A DNA stretch of 64,000 nucleotides from Undibacterium piscinae. GTDB taxonomy: Bacteria > Pseudomonadota > Gammaproteobacteria > Burkholderiales > Burkholderiaceae_D. Below, in pieces: positions 49,451-59,678 of the stretch. The notes under the pieces are model-generated. The model was not told where the DNA came from and made no database searches. It saw only the letters and a list, made by a program, of their open reading frames with translations. Position 1 is the stretch's first letter. Every line of letters begins with the position of its first letter. The position numbers were made by a program, and so were the translations under genes. The DNA is taken from contig CP051152.1 of assembly GCA_003970805.2 (NCBI GenBank), forward strand, positions 1,612,001 through 1,676,000. Direction: 5' to 3'.

Positions 49451-52180
49451 ATGGCGACAATCCCCTCGACTGAGCAATTACTTCTAGAAGTTCATCAATG
49501 CCTAGGCCTGAGCGCACCAACGAAAAAAAAAGAACTAATAGGCTTTGAACGACCACTCGAAACGCATCAAAGAATCATTTCTGAACTTATAAGTGAAATA
49601 TTCACAGCCTTAAATATGGATGAGCAGGCAAAGGATGATGCGTCCGTTAACTTACGCCACTTACTAAGCATTAACAATTCTATTGAGCGTTCAGTTTGGA
49701 CCCATGAAGCAAGCATGCAGCAAATAGTCTGGAATATGGCAGCATATTTATATGCGCCTTACTTAGGCCGCACCGTTGCATTTTGGAGCCTATGTCAAAC
49801 TATGGATGAGGGAATGCCTGGTGGAAAATTTTGGTATCTGCCAGAGGTCATCGAGAGAAATAATAAGAAAGAATTACGCCTGCCTGTTCCTCAAGTTCTT
49901 GATTGGCTATTGGATTTATCAGGGAAAAGCATCAGTGAACTTGCTCAAGGATTGGCTGGCAAAATAAATGCGGCAGAGAAATCAATCAGTGTTGGTATCG
50001 AACTTGAATCTATTGAAAAAATCCTCTTGAATTGGGCTAATGGTGCGGTTCCACGTGTAGGAAACATCAGTCTATATTTTTCCAATATAGGAGCACTTGA
50101 TTTCAGAGGTGCCTTTAAGCTTAATACGGTATCAACTGAAGAAGAACAGTTTCAATCTGTACTTGATTTTATTAAACGTAAAAACCTTTCAGCTTCTCTG
50201 TTACGTGAGCAAATTCCAATGTCACAACCCAACCGCATTGAAAACATTCTAAATGGTGTCGCGGATGAGGATGAGAAACATAACTTCGTGGAATTGATCG
50301 CTACCCGCTATGCAATTCCCACACTACAAACGCTACGCCAACGATTCCTAGTGGCGCGTGCAGTTCAGGATGGATATCTCCGTTTAGGAAAATTCTTACT
50401 TGGAAATGACTTCGATAAAACCTGCACAGATATTTCTAAAAACAAAGTTCTACAGCTATTCGAGTTATTTAAACTTAGTTATAACCTTACGATAGATGCA
50501 TATAAACAGAGCGCTGATCCGCAAATTCAAGATGCATATTTCGAAAGTAAAATTCCCCCTTGGGATAAATTCGGGGTTTTCCTTTCTGTCGTACCGTCAT
50601 TAAGACCCGACGTAATCAATATCTTGGCAGATAGGTTAAATCATTTGTTCCCCAACGAATATCAAGGAAAGCCGCTCGATGACCATATTGGACATGATAT
50701 TGAATCAGCGAAATTAATCGCCACACGTAATTTAGCCAAACTAGACGCAGAACAAAAAGAATATGACACCGTGAAAGAATATTCACGAAAACTGCGGACT
50801 CATTCACCTTGGCGCACGCTACAAAATGTTCACAGTTTTTGGGTTGCCAATGAACTAGCGCAAAATGATCAACATAACTTCAGAATACGGCAAATGGCGG
50901 CAAACCGTATGCGAGAGTTAGCGCAAACGCCCGGTGAAAAAATGGGCGCTATTTTCATCGAGCTTAGTCATATCTTGAATAATGATGATCGCCAATACCG
51001 TGACAAAGACGCAAAGAAAAAAGTTGAATCACTACTGATAGAGGCGAAAGAAAATCCAGCAATAAACGCATGGCTCGCCGGCATTTTGCAATATGAAGCA
51101 AAACACCATCTAGCCTTAAATGAGTTTGACAACGCGCGTCGTCTTTTTAAGGAAGCCCTCGAAGCTTGTAAAGATAATGGCTTCGGATCATTACGAGGAG
51201 AAATTGCGCGTGACGGTTTTGCACTAGTGGTTGAACAACCACCCGCAAAATTCGACCTCAACAATTATGAATACTATTTCAGAAATGTTTTGGCATATGG
51301 TGAACTAGAAGGTGAGGAAGAAAATAAAACATTCGAGGATACGGCATGCGCTATGTCCACTTATTTTTGGGAATCACTTTATTGCCCTTATCCAAATGAA
51401 ACTAGCGTAGCACCACTATCGAAGGAATTGGGTGAAACATTTATCAAGGGGGCGATGCCATTAGTTTTTCAAGGGGATTTTGACGGCTTACTCAACTGGT
51501 TCAAAAACAATTCAAAACTGAAGGATAAGAAGTTTAGAGAGGTTCGTGGCAATACAGCACTGATGAGCTGGTTGAAAATATTTTATGAACTTGAGAAAAA
51601 ATTACCTGCTTTAGACCATGCTTTGTCTGCCTCTAAAACCCCAGACAATACTAAGCTTGCAGTTAATTGGCGAAGAGCGATATGCCTTATGATTGGAGCC
51701 TGGCCTAAATTGGTGAACATGCCCGACTTCAAGTTACAAACCCCCGCCATGCTGGCAGCTAACCATGGCGATATCGTTGTTGTGAATGCTCTACTCAAGG
51801 AAAATGCTGACTTGAAACTGCAAGATTTCAGGGGACGGACAGCTTTACATGCAGCCATCGCTTCAAATTCGCTTGAATGTGTAGAGGCTATACTAAGTCA
51901 CGATGCAGAAGTCACGAATATATACGCAGCTGAAGAGCAATCGGCGCTGCATACTGCTGTTAAATTTGGACAACCAAATATCGTCGAGACGCTAATATCA
52001 GACGCACCTCATTTGCACAGCCATACGGATGCAAATGGCAAGTCTGCACTTGATATCGCTAAGCATCTAGCTGATCCCAGTATTTGGCAGCAACATCATG
52101 AATTCATGCGTCGTGAGCGCAGGACAATTGCAACGCTCGATGATTTTCAGAAAGTCTCTTCATTTCTATCGACACATTAA
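49451..52180 (+). CDS. Large ankyrin-repeat protein of unknown function
   Basis: 909 residues. The C-terminus has about four ankyrin repeats (about 757-880): TPAMLAANHGDIVVVNALLK, GRTALHAAIASNSLECVEAI, QSALHTAVKFGQPNIVETLI, GKSALDIAKHLADP. The remaining 750 residues are helical, with TPR-like stretches around 520-600 (INAWLAGILQYEAKHHLALN, EFDNARRLFKEALEACKDNG). I recognise no enzyme motif. ATG 49451 follows AGG at normal spacing. It lies between the divergent viperin and the large ATPase, so it is probably a sensor or adaptor in defence; this is inference from context. Confidence 0.8.
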   Translation: MATIPSTEQLLLEVHQCLGLSAPTKKKELIGFERPLETHQRIISELISEIFTALNMDEQAKDDASVNLRHLLSINNSIERSVWTHEASMQQIVWNMAAYLYAPYLGRTVAFWSLCQTMDEGMPGGKFWYLPEVIERNNKKELRLPVPQVLDWLLDLSGKSISELAQGLAGKINAAEKSISVGIELESIEKILLNWANGAVPRVGNISLYFSNIGALDFRGAFKLNTVSTEEEQFQSVLDFIKRKNLSASLLREQIPMSQPNRIENILNGVADEDEKHNFVELIATRYAIPTLQTLRQRFLVARAVQDGYLRLGKFLLGNDFDKTCTDISKNKVLQLFELFKLSYNLTIDAYKQSADPQIQDAYFESKIPPWDKFGVFLSVVPSLRPDVINILADRLNHLFPNEYQGKPLDDHIGHDIESAKLIATRNLAKLDAEQKEYDTVKEYSRKLRTHSPWRTLQNVHSFWVANELAQNDQHNFRIRQMAANRMRELAQTPGEKMGAIFIELSHILNNDDRQYRDKDAKKKVESLLIEAKENPAINAWLAGILQYEAKHHLALNEFDNARRLFKEALEACKDNGFGSLRGEIARDGFALVVEQPPAKFDLNNYEYYFRNVLAYGELEGEEENKTFEDTACAMSTYFWESLYCPYPNETSVAPLSKELGETFIKGAMPLVFQGDFDGLLNWFKNNSKLKDKKFREVRGNTALMSWLKIFYELEKKLPALDHALSASKTPDNTKLAVNWRRAICLMIGAWPKLVNMPDFKLQTPAMLAANHGDIVVVNALLKENADLKLQDFRGRTALHAAIASNSLECVEAILSHDAEVTNIYAAEEQSALHTAVKFGQPNIVETLISDAPHLHSHTDANGKSALDIAKHLADPSIWQQHHEFMRRERRTIATLDDFQKVSSFLSTH

Positions 52181-52210
52181 CATAGCTCAGGTCACATATT
52201 TTTGAGCTAG

Positions 52211-52267
52211 AAAAGCAATAACACCATTATTGTTAGCCGTCGCTGACTATCGATAATGGTGGCTTTT
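52211..52267 (+). terminator. Possible terminator after the ankyrin gene
   Basis: AAAAGC, a 5-nt bulge, CACCATTAT (52211-52230) pair with ATAATGGTG-GCTTTT (52253-52267). The U-tract is short. The rest of 52181-52554 (about 370 bp) has no gene and should hold the promoter of the ATPase gene. Confidence 0.5.
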
Positions 52268-52554
52268 CGATAGTTGGTGGCTACCAAAAAAAATCATTAC
52301 AAAATTCAATATGCAGTCAACATGCTGAAATACTTGTGACGATTGCCTTTACTGGCCCAGCATTCACGTTGCATAGTCACCAAATTACTCTTCTGATAGA
52401 CTTCAACGACCTAACATAAACATCAGAGCAACACTTAACTACCAAAATCACAAACATTGAACCGTAGGTACTTTCGATCAATCGGATTAATCTACCATCA
52501 GAAAAAACTACTAAGTCCTGCTCATCGAAAACGCATATAGGATTGTTTATCACT

Positions 52555-55500
52555 ATGTCTCAACAAAAGCTAAGTTCTGTAACCACTATTTTTGACGAAG
52601 AAACTATTTCTCCATCATTAGATCTGATGCTAGTAAACGCTCGGGAATGGTCAGAATGGCTGAAGCAACAACAGAGTGTTGCACTTCAAGTCTACAAAAT
52701 TAAACCTGCCCAGTTAATTGCGGATCAACGACGGGAACAGGGTATTTCGCGGGACTACAAAGGCCGTGAAATACTTGAGTTATTACAAAACGCAGCTGAT
52801 GCTGCAAAAAAGTGTGACCAGCGTGGCGACATTCGGGTTGAATTAAACCCTGAGGGGTTGATCGTAGCAAATACAGGTTTAGGCTTTACCACTGGAGGGG
52901 TGAAGTCACTGCAAACGGCTGACTTAAGTCCAAAACGCGGGAAAAAAAACCAGTTTATTGGAAGCAAAGGCTTGGGTTTTCGCTCAGTACTCAATTGGTC
53001 ACGCCAGCCGATAATCCTCAGTGGTTCATTACAAATCGCTTTTAGTAGCAGGTATGCCCAAGAGTTAGTGGAACGGCTGAGGCGACAGTTTTCCTCCGTA
53101 CAGGAGGAATTGGCTAAACACCCGGCAGAAGATTCAGTGCCTTTGTTACCTTTTCCTATCGATTTAAACAGCGATGAACATCACGGATTTGATGAAAATT
53201 CAGGCATATTCGGGCGTTGCCAAGCATTGCGGGCAGAAGGCTATGAAACCATTATAGGTATGCCCTTTGATCGTGCTCATAGCTATGAAAACGCTATTAA
53301 TCAATTGAAGCTACTGCGCCCTGAGTTTCTATTGTTTTCTGACTCCATTGCGTCGTTATCTATTTCTGTGGTGGCAAATAATAAAGCTGATAGTTGGGAG
53401 AAACTGTGGCGCTCCGACGTTATTTCGCAGTCTTTAATAACGCTTATTGAAGTTGACTGCGAAACCGAAGCTGAATCGTGCAGCCGCTGGCAGCTTTTTA
53501 CTCAAATAGACGAAATTCCTGAGGAATACCTGCGTGACCATGATGATCCGGACAGCTATCACTTGGTCGTCGCTTTGCCAGAACAAGGCTTAGCAGAGCC
53601 CGCTAATCTTTATTCTTTTTTTCCTACTGAAATACCTCTTCCGCTACACGCGTTGTGCCACGCCACTTTAGAACTAACACAAAACCGTAAACATTTGCAG
53701 GAAGGCGAAGCAAATGAATTCGTATTGGAACGCTTAGCATTGTTTTTAGCGATGATCTTTGAGCAGCAGACTGAGATGTCTTGTGATTCCTATCGTGCTC
53801 TGGATTTGCTCGCCCCCGCATCACTTCTACAAAACTATCAGACGGACATTAAAACATTGCAAAATGCCTTAATCAACGCGATAAAAACAAAGAATGTATT
53901 TCCTGTATTGTCGGGTGAGAGGCTTAAGGCAACGGAAACAACGTCTTTCCAAGTGGGCGGCAACTCTATGCGGTGGTTGCCAGAGAAAATATTCCCTGCC
54001 ATCGTTATAGCAAGAAATAATTCAGATAAACAGCTTTTCGATCTTCTAGGTGTTAAGAGTTTGGACGGAAAGCAGTTTGTTTCATTATTGCGGGCAGCAG
54101 GCGAAATAAGCCTAGAGGAGCGAGCAGCTGTTGCCCTGGGGGTTATTAACCAAGGCTTGGGTCAAGAATACTGCTACAAAGGTTTGTTAATAGATTCGCA
54201 GGGAAATGAACTATGTGAAGACGATAGCGTGTATTTGCCCGGAGGTAGTTTAGGAAATGCCTTGGAATTTCCCACATGGGCGAAAATCAAAATACTCAAT
54301 GAACAACTATGGGAAGTGTTGAGGGGTAATAAAGTAAGGGATAGCGCCAAAGCGTTATCCGTGTTTGACGTGCATGAGTATGCATTGGGCAATTTGATTG
54401 CGGGATTGGTCTCGTCAGCCAATGCTGCTTTACTGGTGCATGATGAGAACCAAACACGTTCTGAGTTATTGCAATCACTCTTTGCTTTGTACAATCTTTA
54501 CCAAAATAACGAAGATCGTCCAGAGTTCCCAAAGCGTCTAAATGTATTTTTATTGAACCACAATAGTAAATGGAGGAGCACAAAAGAGCTTTACTATGGA
54601 TTTGGCTATTCGGCTACAGGGAATATAGTTAGTCAACTTTATCAATCCGCACCTGAAAAATTAACGGCTGAGCCCCTAGAGTATGAAAAACTGGGCATTA
54701 AGGGAAATTCACGAACTCCGTTTTTAGCTTGGCTTGGCGTGTCCGAATGGCCGAACATCATGGAGATAAAAACTATTGAGCCAGCCTTTCTAACATTTGC
54801 AAAGCCACGTCTGAAATATCCTGCTGCATTCATTGAGAACACTTCGCACATTTTCAATTCGGCGGATGAATTGCCAAGAAATTGTACATTCCAGTCCGTT
54901 AAATCGCTCGACGGTCTCGACGTCATTCTTAGTAGCGAGAGCGATGCCATTTTAGCGTGGTTGGCCAGCGATCCTCGGACCCTGTCATGGTTAAAACCGA
55001 TGCCGGAGCACGGCACTTTAGGTTTTCTGCCATCTGGTTGCTGGAATCAGCGCAATTACAAAGGTGAATTGCCGTCGTACATTTTCTGGAAAATCAAACA
55101 CAGTTCATGGCTTAGTAGTATTGCGGGAAAACCTCTAGCGCCCGTTGACTGCATGGTAAATGATGCTGCAGTCGCAGGTTTATTCCCCACCCCGATACTG
55201 CCATCAAAAGAAACCATTCTGAATTTAGGTTTGTCCCATAGCCTAATGAAACATGCGTTATTAGCTGCGGGCGTGCGAGAGAGTATTGACGATCTCGATT
55301 CAGAAGAAATTTATTCCTTAATGTTAGAACTTCCAGCCAAAGACCCTTCAGGAAATTTAGCTAAAAAACTCTACAACTGGCTAATTAAAACCGTCGATTT
55401 CAAACCTGACGAAGGCGGAAAAAACTACAAAACCTTCACAGAAAAAGGAAGTATTTTCGCTAAACAAGGTGACGTTCAAGAATATTTTCCTGTTGCTGAG

Positions 55501-56832
55501 ACTTACCATGTTGATGTGGAAGGATTTCCTCAAGAACTACTAAAATCGCTGCCAGTTGCTAGTTTCTTAAAAAAACGTGGTGCAGGAAAAGTCCGACGTA
55601 TATTCAGAGTAAACGTTTTGGACAAGGAGGCTGTTAATGAAAAAGTCACTCACTACAATGTCGCTGCTTGTTCGGAGCAAGCTAATAAGCATTTTCAAAC
55701 AGCAAAAAGGTATATAGAAATTTACCGCCACAGTCAAGTCGCAAAGGCGCCGGGGCGAGCTGTTTTTGAGTCCCTCCAACTTGTAGTATGCAATCATGTG
55801 AAAAGCGAGATCACATTTAGGCAGCAGACATTAGATAACGAGTTACCGCCTTGGACCTATTCAATTCAAGCTGATCAACTCTATGTATGCTGTAATCCGC
55901 TCTATTCTGATGAGCCAAACAATCCTTTATTGGCAAATACAATCGGCGATGCGATTGCTTCTATTTTTGAACTTAATGACGGAAATTCTTTTTCTAATAT
56001 TTACCGGTGTGATGAGAAAAACCGAACTGAGCTGCTGCGTAAGATGCTCGGGGATCAGCTTGACGACGATTTAGATGCAATGTTGCTGGCGTTGCGAGAA
56101 CAGGCTGTTGGTCAGTTGTTACCTGAGCCTCTGGTAACTATGGGGCCTGTTCCAAAGATATCTCTTACTGTTACCACAACACCACCTTCTGCAACACCTT
56201 TAGCGCAAACCATTGTGACTGAATCTGAGCCTCCAGTACAAAATTGGAATGTACCTTCAACGATTGGTGTTGAATCAGTCGAACACGTACCAGAGAGCCC
56301 AGGCACTCGTGTGCGAATACGAGTGTCGGGTGGTGGCTCTGGTTCGGGCAGTTCAGCTGGACGTATTGCGCCCACCTCTGATGGAAAAGCGGGCGAGAAT
56401 CTCACAATGCTCTTTGAGCAACAACAAGGGCGATTCCCTTTATATATCGGCCACATTACAGGTTACGACACAATCGCTGCTGACGTACTCAGTTTTCGAA
56501 GTGCTGATGACTTAGCATTATTTGAGTCTGGAGAGGATCAAAATGCCGTGCTGGTAGAACGGGTGATCGAAGCCAAAGAAAAATGGGCAGGTGGGAGTGT
56601 AAACTTAACTGTAAATGAAGTTAATACAGCAGCACAATGGAAAAACAAATATTATATATATCGATTTATGCCCATCAAGGCGACGACGTCGGAATACGAA
56701 TTAAAGGTGCTTTGCAACCCATTAAGTCAGCTAGATGCGGTTACTTCCTCGATAGAAATTTCTTTGGATATCGCGGCCACGTCACAGAAGTTTCGAGTGT
56801 ATGGAAAAATCAATCAAACTGAATCCATTTAA
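52555..56832 (+). CDS. Sacsin-like GHKL ATPase with C-terminal DUF3883-like nuclease domain
   Basis: 1425 residues from ATG 52555 (AGGA 12 nt upstream; a TTG at 52543 is less likely). The N-terminal ATPase is of the Hsp90/sacsin GHKL type: N-box EILELLQNAADA (N79), IVANTGLGF (G1) and FIGSKGLGFRSVL (lid loop). A long middle (about 200-1200) is unassigned. Near the C-terminus GYDTIAADVLSF (from 1303), RVIEAKEKW (E1339, K1341) and LTVNEVNTAAQWKNKYYIYRF fit DUF3883, a PD-(D/E)xK-like nuclease domain. A low-complexity Gly/Ser linker (SGGGSGSGSSAG) precedes it. An ATP-driven sensor with nuclease output is inferred. It ends 50 nt from the convergent recombinase. Confidence 0.82.
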   Translation: MSQQKLSSVTTIFDEETISPSLDLMLVNAREWSEWLKQQQSVALQVYKIKPAQLIADQRREQGISRDYKGREILELLQNAADAAKKCDQRGDIRVELNPEGLIVANTGLGFTTGGVKSLQTADLSPKRGKKNQFIGSKGLGFRSVLNWSRQPIILSGSLQIAFSSRYAQELVERLRRQFSSVQEELAKHPAEDSVPLLPFPIDLNSDEHHGFDENSGIFGRCQALRAEGYETIIGMPFDRAHSYENAINQLKLLRPEFLLFSDSIASLSISVVANNKADSWEKLWRSDVISQSLITLIEVDCETEAESCSRWQLFTQIDEIPEEYLRDHDDPDSYHLVVALPEQGLAEPANLYSFFPTEIPLPLHALCHATLELTQNRKHLQEGEANEFVLERLALFLAMIFEQQTEMSCDSYRALDLLAPASLLQNYQTDIKTLQNALINAIKTKNVFPVLSGERLKATETTSFQVGGNSMRWLPEKIFPAIVIARNNSDKQLFDLLGVKSLDGKQFVSLLRAAGEISLEERAAVALGVINQGLGQEYCYKGLLIDSQGNELCEDDSVYLPGGSLGNALEFPTWAKIKILNEQLWEVLRGNKVRDSAKALSVFDVHEYALGNLIAGLVSSANAALLVHDENQTRSELLQSLFALYNLYQNNEDRPEFPKRLNVFLLNHNSKWRSTKELYYGFGYSATGNIVSQLYQSAPEKLTAEPLEYEKLGIKGNSRTPFLAWLGVSEWPNIMEIKTIEPAFLTFAKPRLKYPAAFIENTSHIFNSADELPRNCTFQSVKSLDGLDVILSSESDAILAWLASDPRTLSWLKPMPEHGTLGFLPSGCWNQRNYKGELPSYIFWKIKHSSWLSSIAGKPLAPVDCMVNDAAVAGLFPTPILPSKETILNLGLSHSLMKHALLAAGVRESIDDLDSEEIYSLMLELPAKDPSGNLAKKLYNWLIKTVDFKPDEGGKNYKTFTEKGSIFAKQGDVQEYFPVAETYHVDVEGFPQELLKSLPVASFLKKRGAGKVRRIFRVNVLDKEAVNEKVTHYNVAACSEQANKHFQTAKRYIEIYRHSQVAKAPGRAVFESLQLVVCNHVKSEITFRQQTLDNELPPWTYSIQADQLYVCCNPLYSDEPNNPLLANTIGDAIASIFELNDGNSFSNIYRCDEKNRTELLRKMLGDQLDDDLDAMLLALREQAVGQLLPEPLVTMGPVPKISLTVTTTPPSATPLAQTIVTESEPPVQNWNVPSTIGVESVEHVPESPGTRVRIRVSGGGSGSGSSAGRIAPTSDGKAGENLTMLFEQQQGRFPLYIGHITGYDTIAADVLSFRSADDLALFESGEDQNAVLVERVIEAKEKWAGGSVNLTVNEVNTAAQWKNKYYIYRFMPIKATTSEYELKVLCNPLSQLDAVTSSIEISLDIAATSQKFRVYGKINQTESI

Positions 56833-56882
56833 ATCGATTCGAAACTTTTAGAATGGCGCTTAAATTAGCGCGCGGATTAAAA

Positions 56883-57191
56883 TCACAATAAACTAGGAAT
56901 TTTTCTCTTCGCAACTGGCCGAATGTAACGAGCAAGGGTAGCGTCCGACTTATGGCCAGTCTGCTCTCTAATTTGATATGGCTGTAATCCGACGGTCGCC
57001 GCTTCAGTGCAGTAACCAGCGCGTAAACTATGCCCAGCCACTTTGCTGGCTGCTTCGTCGCCATCTACTCTACGAACAGCCGCTTTTACAATCAACGCAA
57101 CGGATTGAGGAGTCAACGCTTTTGTGCTCACTATTGTGTCATGCCGACTGACGGCTCTAAACAATGCGCCCTCGTTGATACTCGTTAATTC
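56883..57191 (-). pseudogene. Tyrosine recombinase, 3' part (split by IS66 copy 2)
   Basis: It contains the C-terminal catalytic residues: GHSLRAGYCTEA (HxxR), TGHKSDATLARYIRP (His and nucleophile Tyr). Joined at the GTTAATTC duplication to 59679-60361 it gives an intact 327-residue phage/ICE-type integrase. The apparent start inside this piece is an artefact of the insertion. Confidence 0.9.
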
Positions 57192-57235
57192 GTAAGCGTC
57201 CAACAGATCCGTCTAGCATTTATTCCTAAAGCGCA

Positions 57236-58801
57236 TTAACAAGGCAGCGGTAGCAGTTCATCAATCCGGCTGTTTGGATGCGTCGGTAATTTTTCGAGTG
57301 TGCCTTTAAGCCATGCCAAAGGTTCTATGCCATTGGCTTTCGCGGTGGCGAGCAGGCTTTGAATGGCGGCAGCTTGTCGGCCTGCTCGTTCAGAACCGGC
57401 GAAGAGCCAGTTCTTTTTGCCAATGGCAATAGGGCGAATGGCGTTTTCAATCGGATTATTGTCGATTGGCAGATGACCGCTATTGGCGTAGCGTTCAATC
57501 GCGCTCCAGCGTTTGAGGCTGTAGTCGATGGCTTTGGCGAGACTGCTGCCATCGGCGCTCTGTTGGCGTGTGTGAATCAGCCAGGCATGCATCGCTTTGA
57601 GTTCTGGCAGCGCCTGTGTAGCACGTCGTTGTTGTCGTTGTTCGATACTGTCGCCTTTACCCTCGGCCTCAATGTGATACAGCTTTGCAATGCGTGTAAG
57701 TGCCTCATTGGCAATCGGATGCCCATTGGCGGCGTGCAGGTCGAAGAATTTGCGACGGGCGTGCGCCAGGCAGGCCAGTTCGGTGATGCCCAGCGCGAAC
57801 AGGGCTTTGTAGCCGGCATAATCATCCACCATAAGATGGCCTTGCCAATGCCGCAGAAACGCGCGCGCATGACTGCCACTGCGTCCGGTTTGGAAATCGA
57901 ACACGATGATGGCAGGCTGGTCTTCTAAGGCATTGCTGCGATATGCCCATAGATAGGCACGCTTGGTCTTACCATTGCCGGGGTCGAGCAGCGGCACCGG
58001 GGTTTCGTCGGCATGCAGCACTCGTCCTTGCTTGAGTATTTCTGCCAACCGGTCACTGAGCGGTTGCAGGGCGACGCCAATACGTCCTACCCACTCGGCC
58101 AGTGTGGAGCGGGCAATGCCAACACCGTGTCGACTGCTGATTTGCTCAATCCGATACAGTGGTAAGTGATCGAGATATTTTTGAATTACCACCCATGCCA
58201 ATAATCCTGGTGCCGCCAGACTACGATCGATCACTGCCGGGGGAATGGCTGCTGCGGTGACTGTCTCACAAGCGCGACAGGCGTATTGAGGGCGAATATG
58301 CCGATGCACAAAGAAGCGTGCTGGTTCGACGTCGAGTTGTTCACTGATGTCTTCACCGATCTTGATCAGGTCTTTGCCGCATTGAGCGCAGGTGCAGCTT
58401 TCTGGCTCATGACGATGTTCAATGCGCGGCAGTTCCGCTGGCAGTGGCCTACGTCCGGTAGGGCTTGGCTTACGTGGTGTTGTCGCTGAAGATAATTGGG
58501 CAAGCTCGGCCTGCATCGCAGCCAGGTCGCTTTGTTCGCACTCTAAAAACAGGTCGCGTTGTTGTACCGTAAACGCTTCGGCTTTTGCGCTGAATTTGAG
58601 ACGTTTGTGATACGCCAGTTCTAAAGTCAAGGCTTGAATTTTGCATTCTTTGACGTGAAGATCGTGCTCCTTGCGACGTAATTGATCCTGCAAAGCAGCC
58701 TTCTCCGCCTGTGCCAGTCCGGCCCCATTCAACTGCGCCATCACCCATTGAGTCAGTGCGGGGTCAGCGTTGAATTGGGCGAGTTTGGTGGCGATATCCA
58801 T
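57236..58801 (-). CDS. tnpC: IS66 transposase TnpC (copy 2)
   Basis: 521 residues, identical in sequence to TnpC of copy 1, with all DDE residues intact. Confidence 0.96.
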   Translation of the reverse strand: MDIATKLAQFNADPALTQWVMAQLNGAGLAQAEKAALQDQLRRKEHDLHVKECKIQALTLELAYHKRLKFSAKAEAFTVQQRDLFLECEQSDLAAMQAELAQLSSATTPRKPSPTGRRPLPAELPRIEHRHEPESCTCAQCGKDLIKIGEDISEQLDVEPARFFVHRHIRPQYACRACETVTAAAIPPAVIDRSLAAPGLLAWVVIQKYLDHLPLYRIEQISSRHGVGIARSTLAEWVGRIGVALQPLSDRLAEILKQGRVLHADETPVPLLDPGNGKTKRAYLWAYRSNALEDQPAIIVFDFQTGRSGSHARAFLRHWQGHLMVDDYAGYKALFALGITELACLAHARRKFFDLHAANGHPIANEALTRIAKLYHIEAEGKGDSIEQRQQRRATQALPELKAMHAWLIHTRQQSADGSSLAKAIDYSLKRWSAIERYANSGHLPIDNNPIENAIRPIAIGKKNWLFAGSERAGRQAAAIQSLLATAKANGIEPLAWLKGTLEKLPTHPNSRIDELLPLPC

Positions 58802-58854
58802 GCACGAAAGTATACCTCGCCCGACCGAAAGTTAACAGGGGGAGGCATCCCTTT

Positions 58855-59202
58855 TTATACGCGCCAATTCGATTGTGGCGGCGCGTTAAGTCGGGGCCAG
58901 TCAACGCCCGTGGTGAGCCATTGCCATTCTTCGTTCGACAAGACACACGCCGCATCATGGCTCTGCGGCCAGACGAAGCGACCTTTGTGCAAGCGTCGCA
59001 TACATAACCAAACACCGGTGCCATCCCAGATCAATAGCTTGATGCGGGTGCTATTCTTGTTACGAAATGCATAGGCACTGCCATCGCAAGGTGGCTTACC
59101 CAAACTTTCTTGTACATGCAGGGAAAGTCCGTCAACACCGCTGCGCATATCGATCGGTTCGACAGCGAGATACACCTGTGCCGGAGTCAGTGGCAGGCTC
59201 AT
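58855..59202 (-). CDS. tnpB: IS66 accessory protein TnpB (copy 2)
   Basis: 115 residues, identical to TnpB of copy 1; overlaps tnpA by 4 nt. Confidence 0.95.
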   Translation of the reverse strand: MSLPLTPAQVYLAVEPIDMRSGVDGLSLHVQESLGKPPCDGSAYAFRNKNSTRIKLLIWDGTGVWLCMRRLHKGRFVWPQSHDAACVLSNEEWQWLTTGVDWPRLNAPPQSNWRV

Positions 59203-59600
59203 GGTAGTTGCCGCAGCAATTGCGCCAACACGGGTAAGTCAACATGGTTAGAAATAGTCACCTGCCAACCGGCCGGGCTGCACAAGACAATCTCGGGAAG
59301 TGATGCCCTGATCGACACCGGCACCAACTTGCAAGGCTTCATGGCTGGCCGCGGCGATGTCGATGCGATTGTCGTGAGGGAGGTGTGCTTAGCTTGAGAA
59401 ACTACTGGCGATTTTACAGCGGGTGTGGCAAGTGTGACACTCTGATCAATAACGATGGAAGCGAGGCGTTTGCGCCAGGTATAAAACGTTGAATAGCCGA
59501 TGGCTTCACGTCGACAATACGCGCTCAGTGATAAGCCGCTCTCAGCCCAGTGCTGCTGATGCTTAGTCCAAAACGCCACTTTGAGAGGATTGAAATTCAT
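59199..59600 (-). CDS. tnpA: IS66 accessory protein TnpA (copy 2)
   Basis: 133 residues, identical to TnpA of copy 1. Confidence 0.93.
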   Translation of the reverse strand: MNFNPLKVAFWTKHQQHWAESGLSLSAYCRREAIGYSTFYTWRKRLASIVIDQSVTLATPAVKSPVVSQAKHTSLTTIASTSPRPAMKPCKLVPVSIRASLPEIVLCSPAGWQVTISNHVDLPVLAQLLRQLP

Positions 59601-59678
59601 GCTAACTCCAGATCATTGAAAGAGTCGAGTGTCACTTATATCGTTATCGATTTCCAGATGGTTGCGTTGGACGCTTAC

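Larger units (their letters stand above)
57192..59678 (-). mobile_element. IS66-family insertion sequence, copy 2 (2487 bp)
   Basis: Same termini, length and encoded proteins as copy 1. The target duplication is GTTAATTC at 57184-57191 and 59679-59686. It interrupts the tyrosine recombinase gene. Confidence 0.96.
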
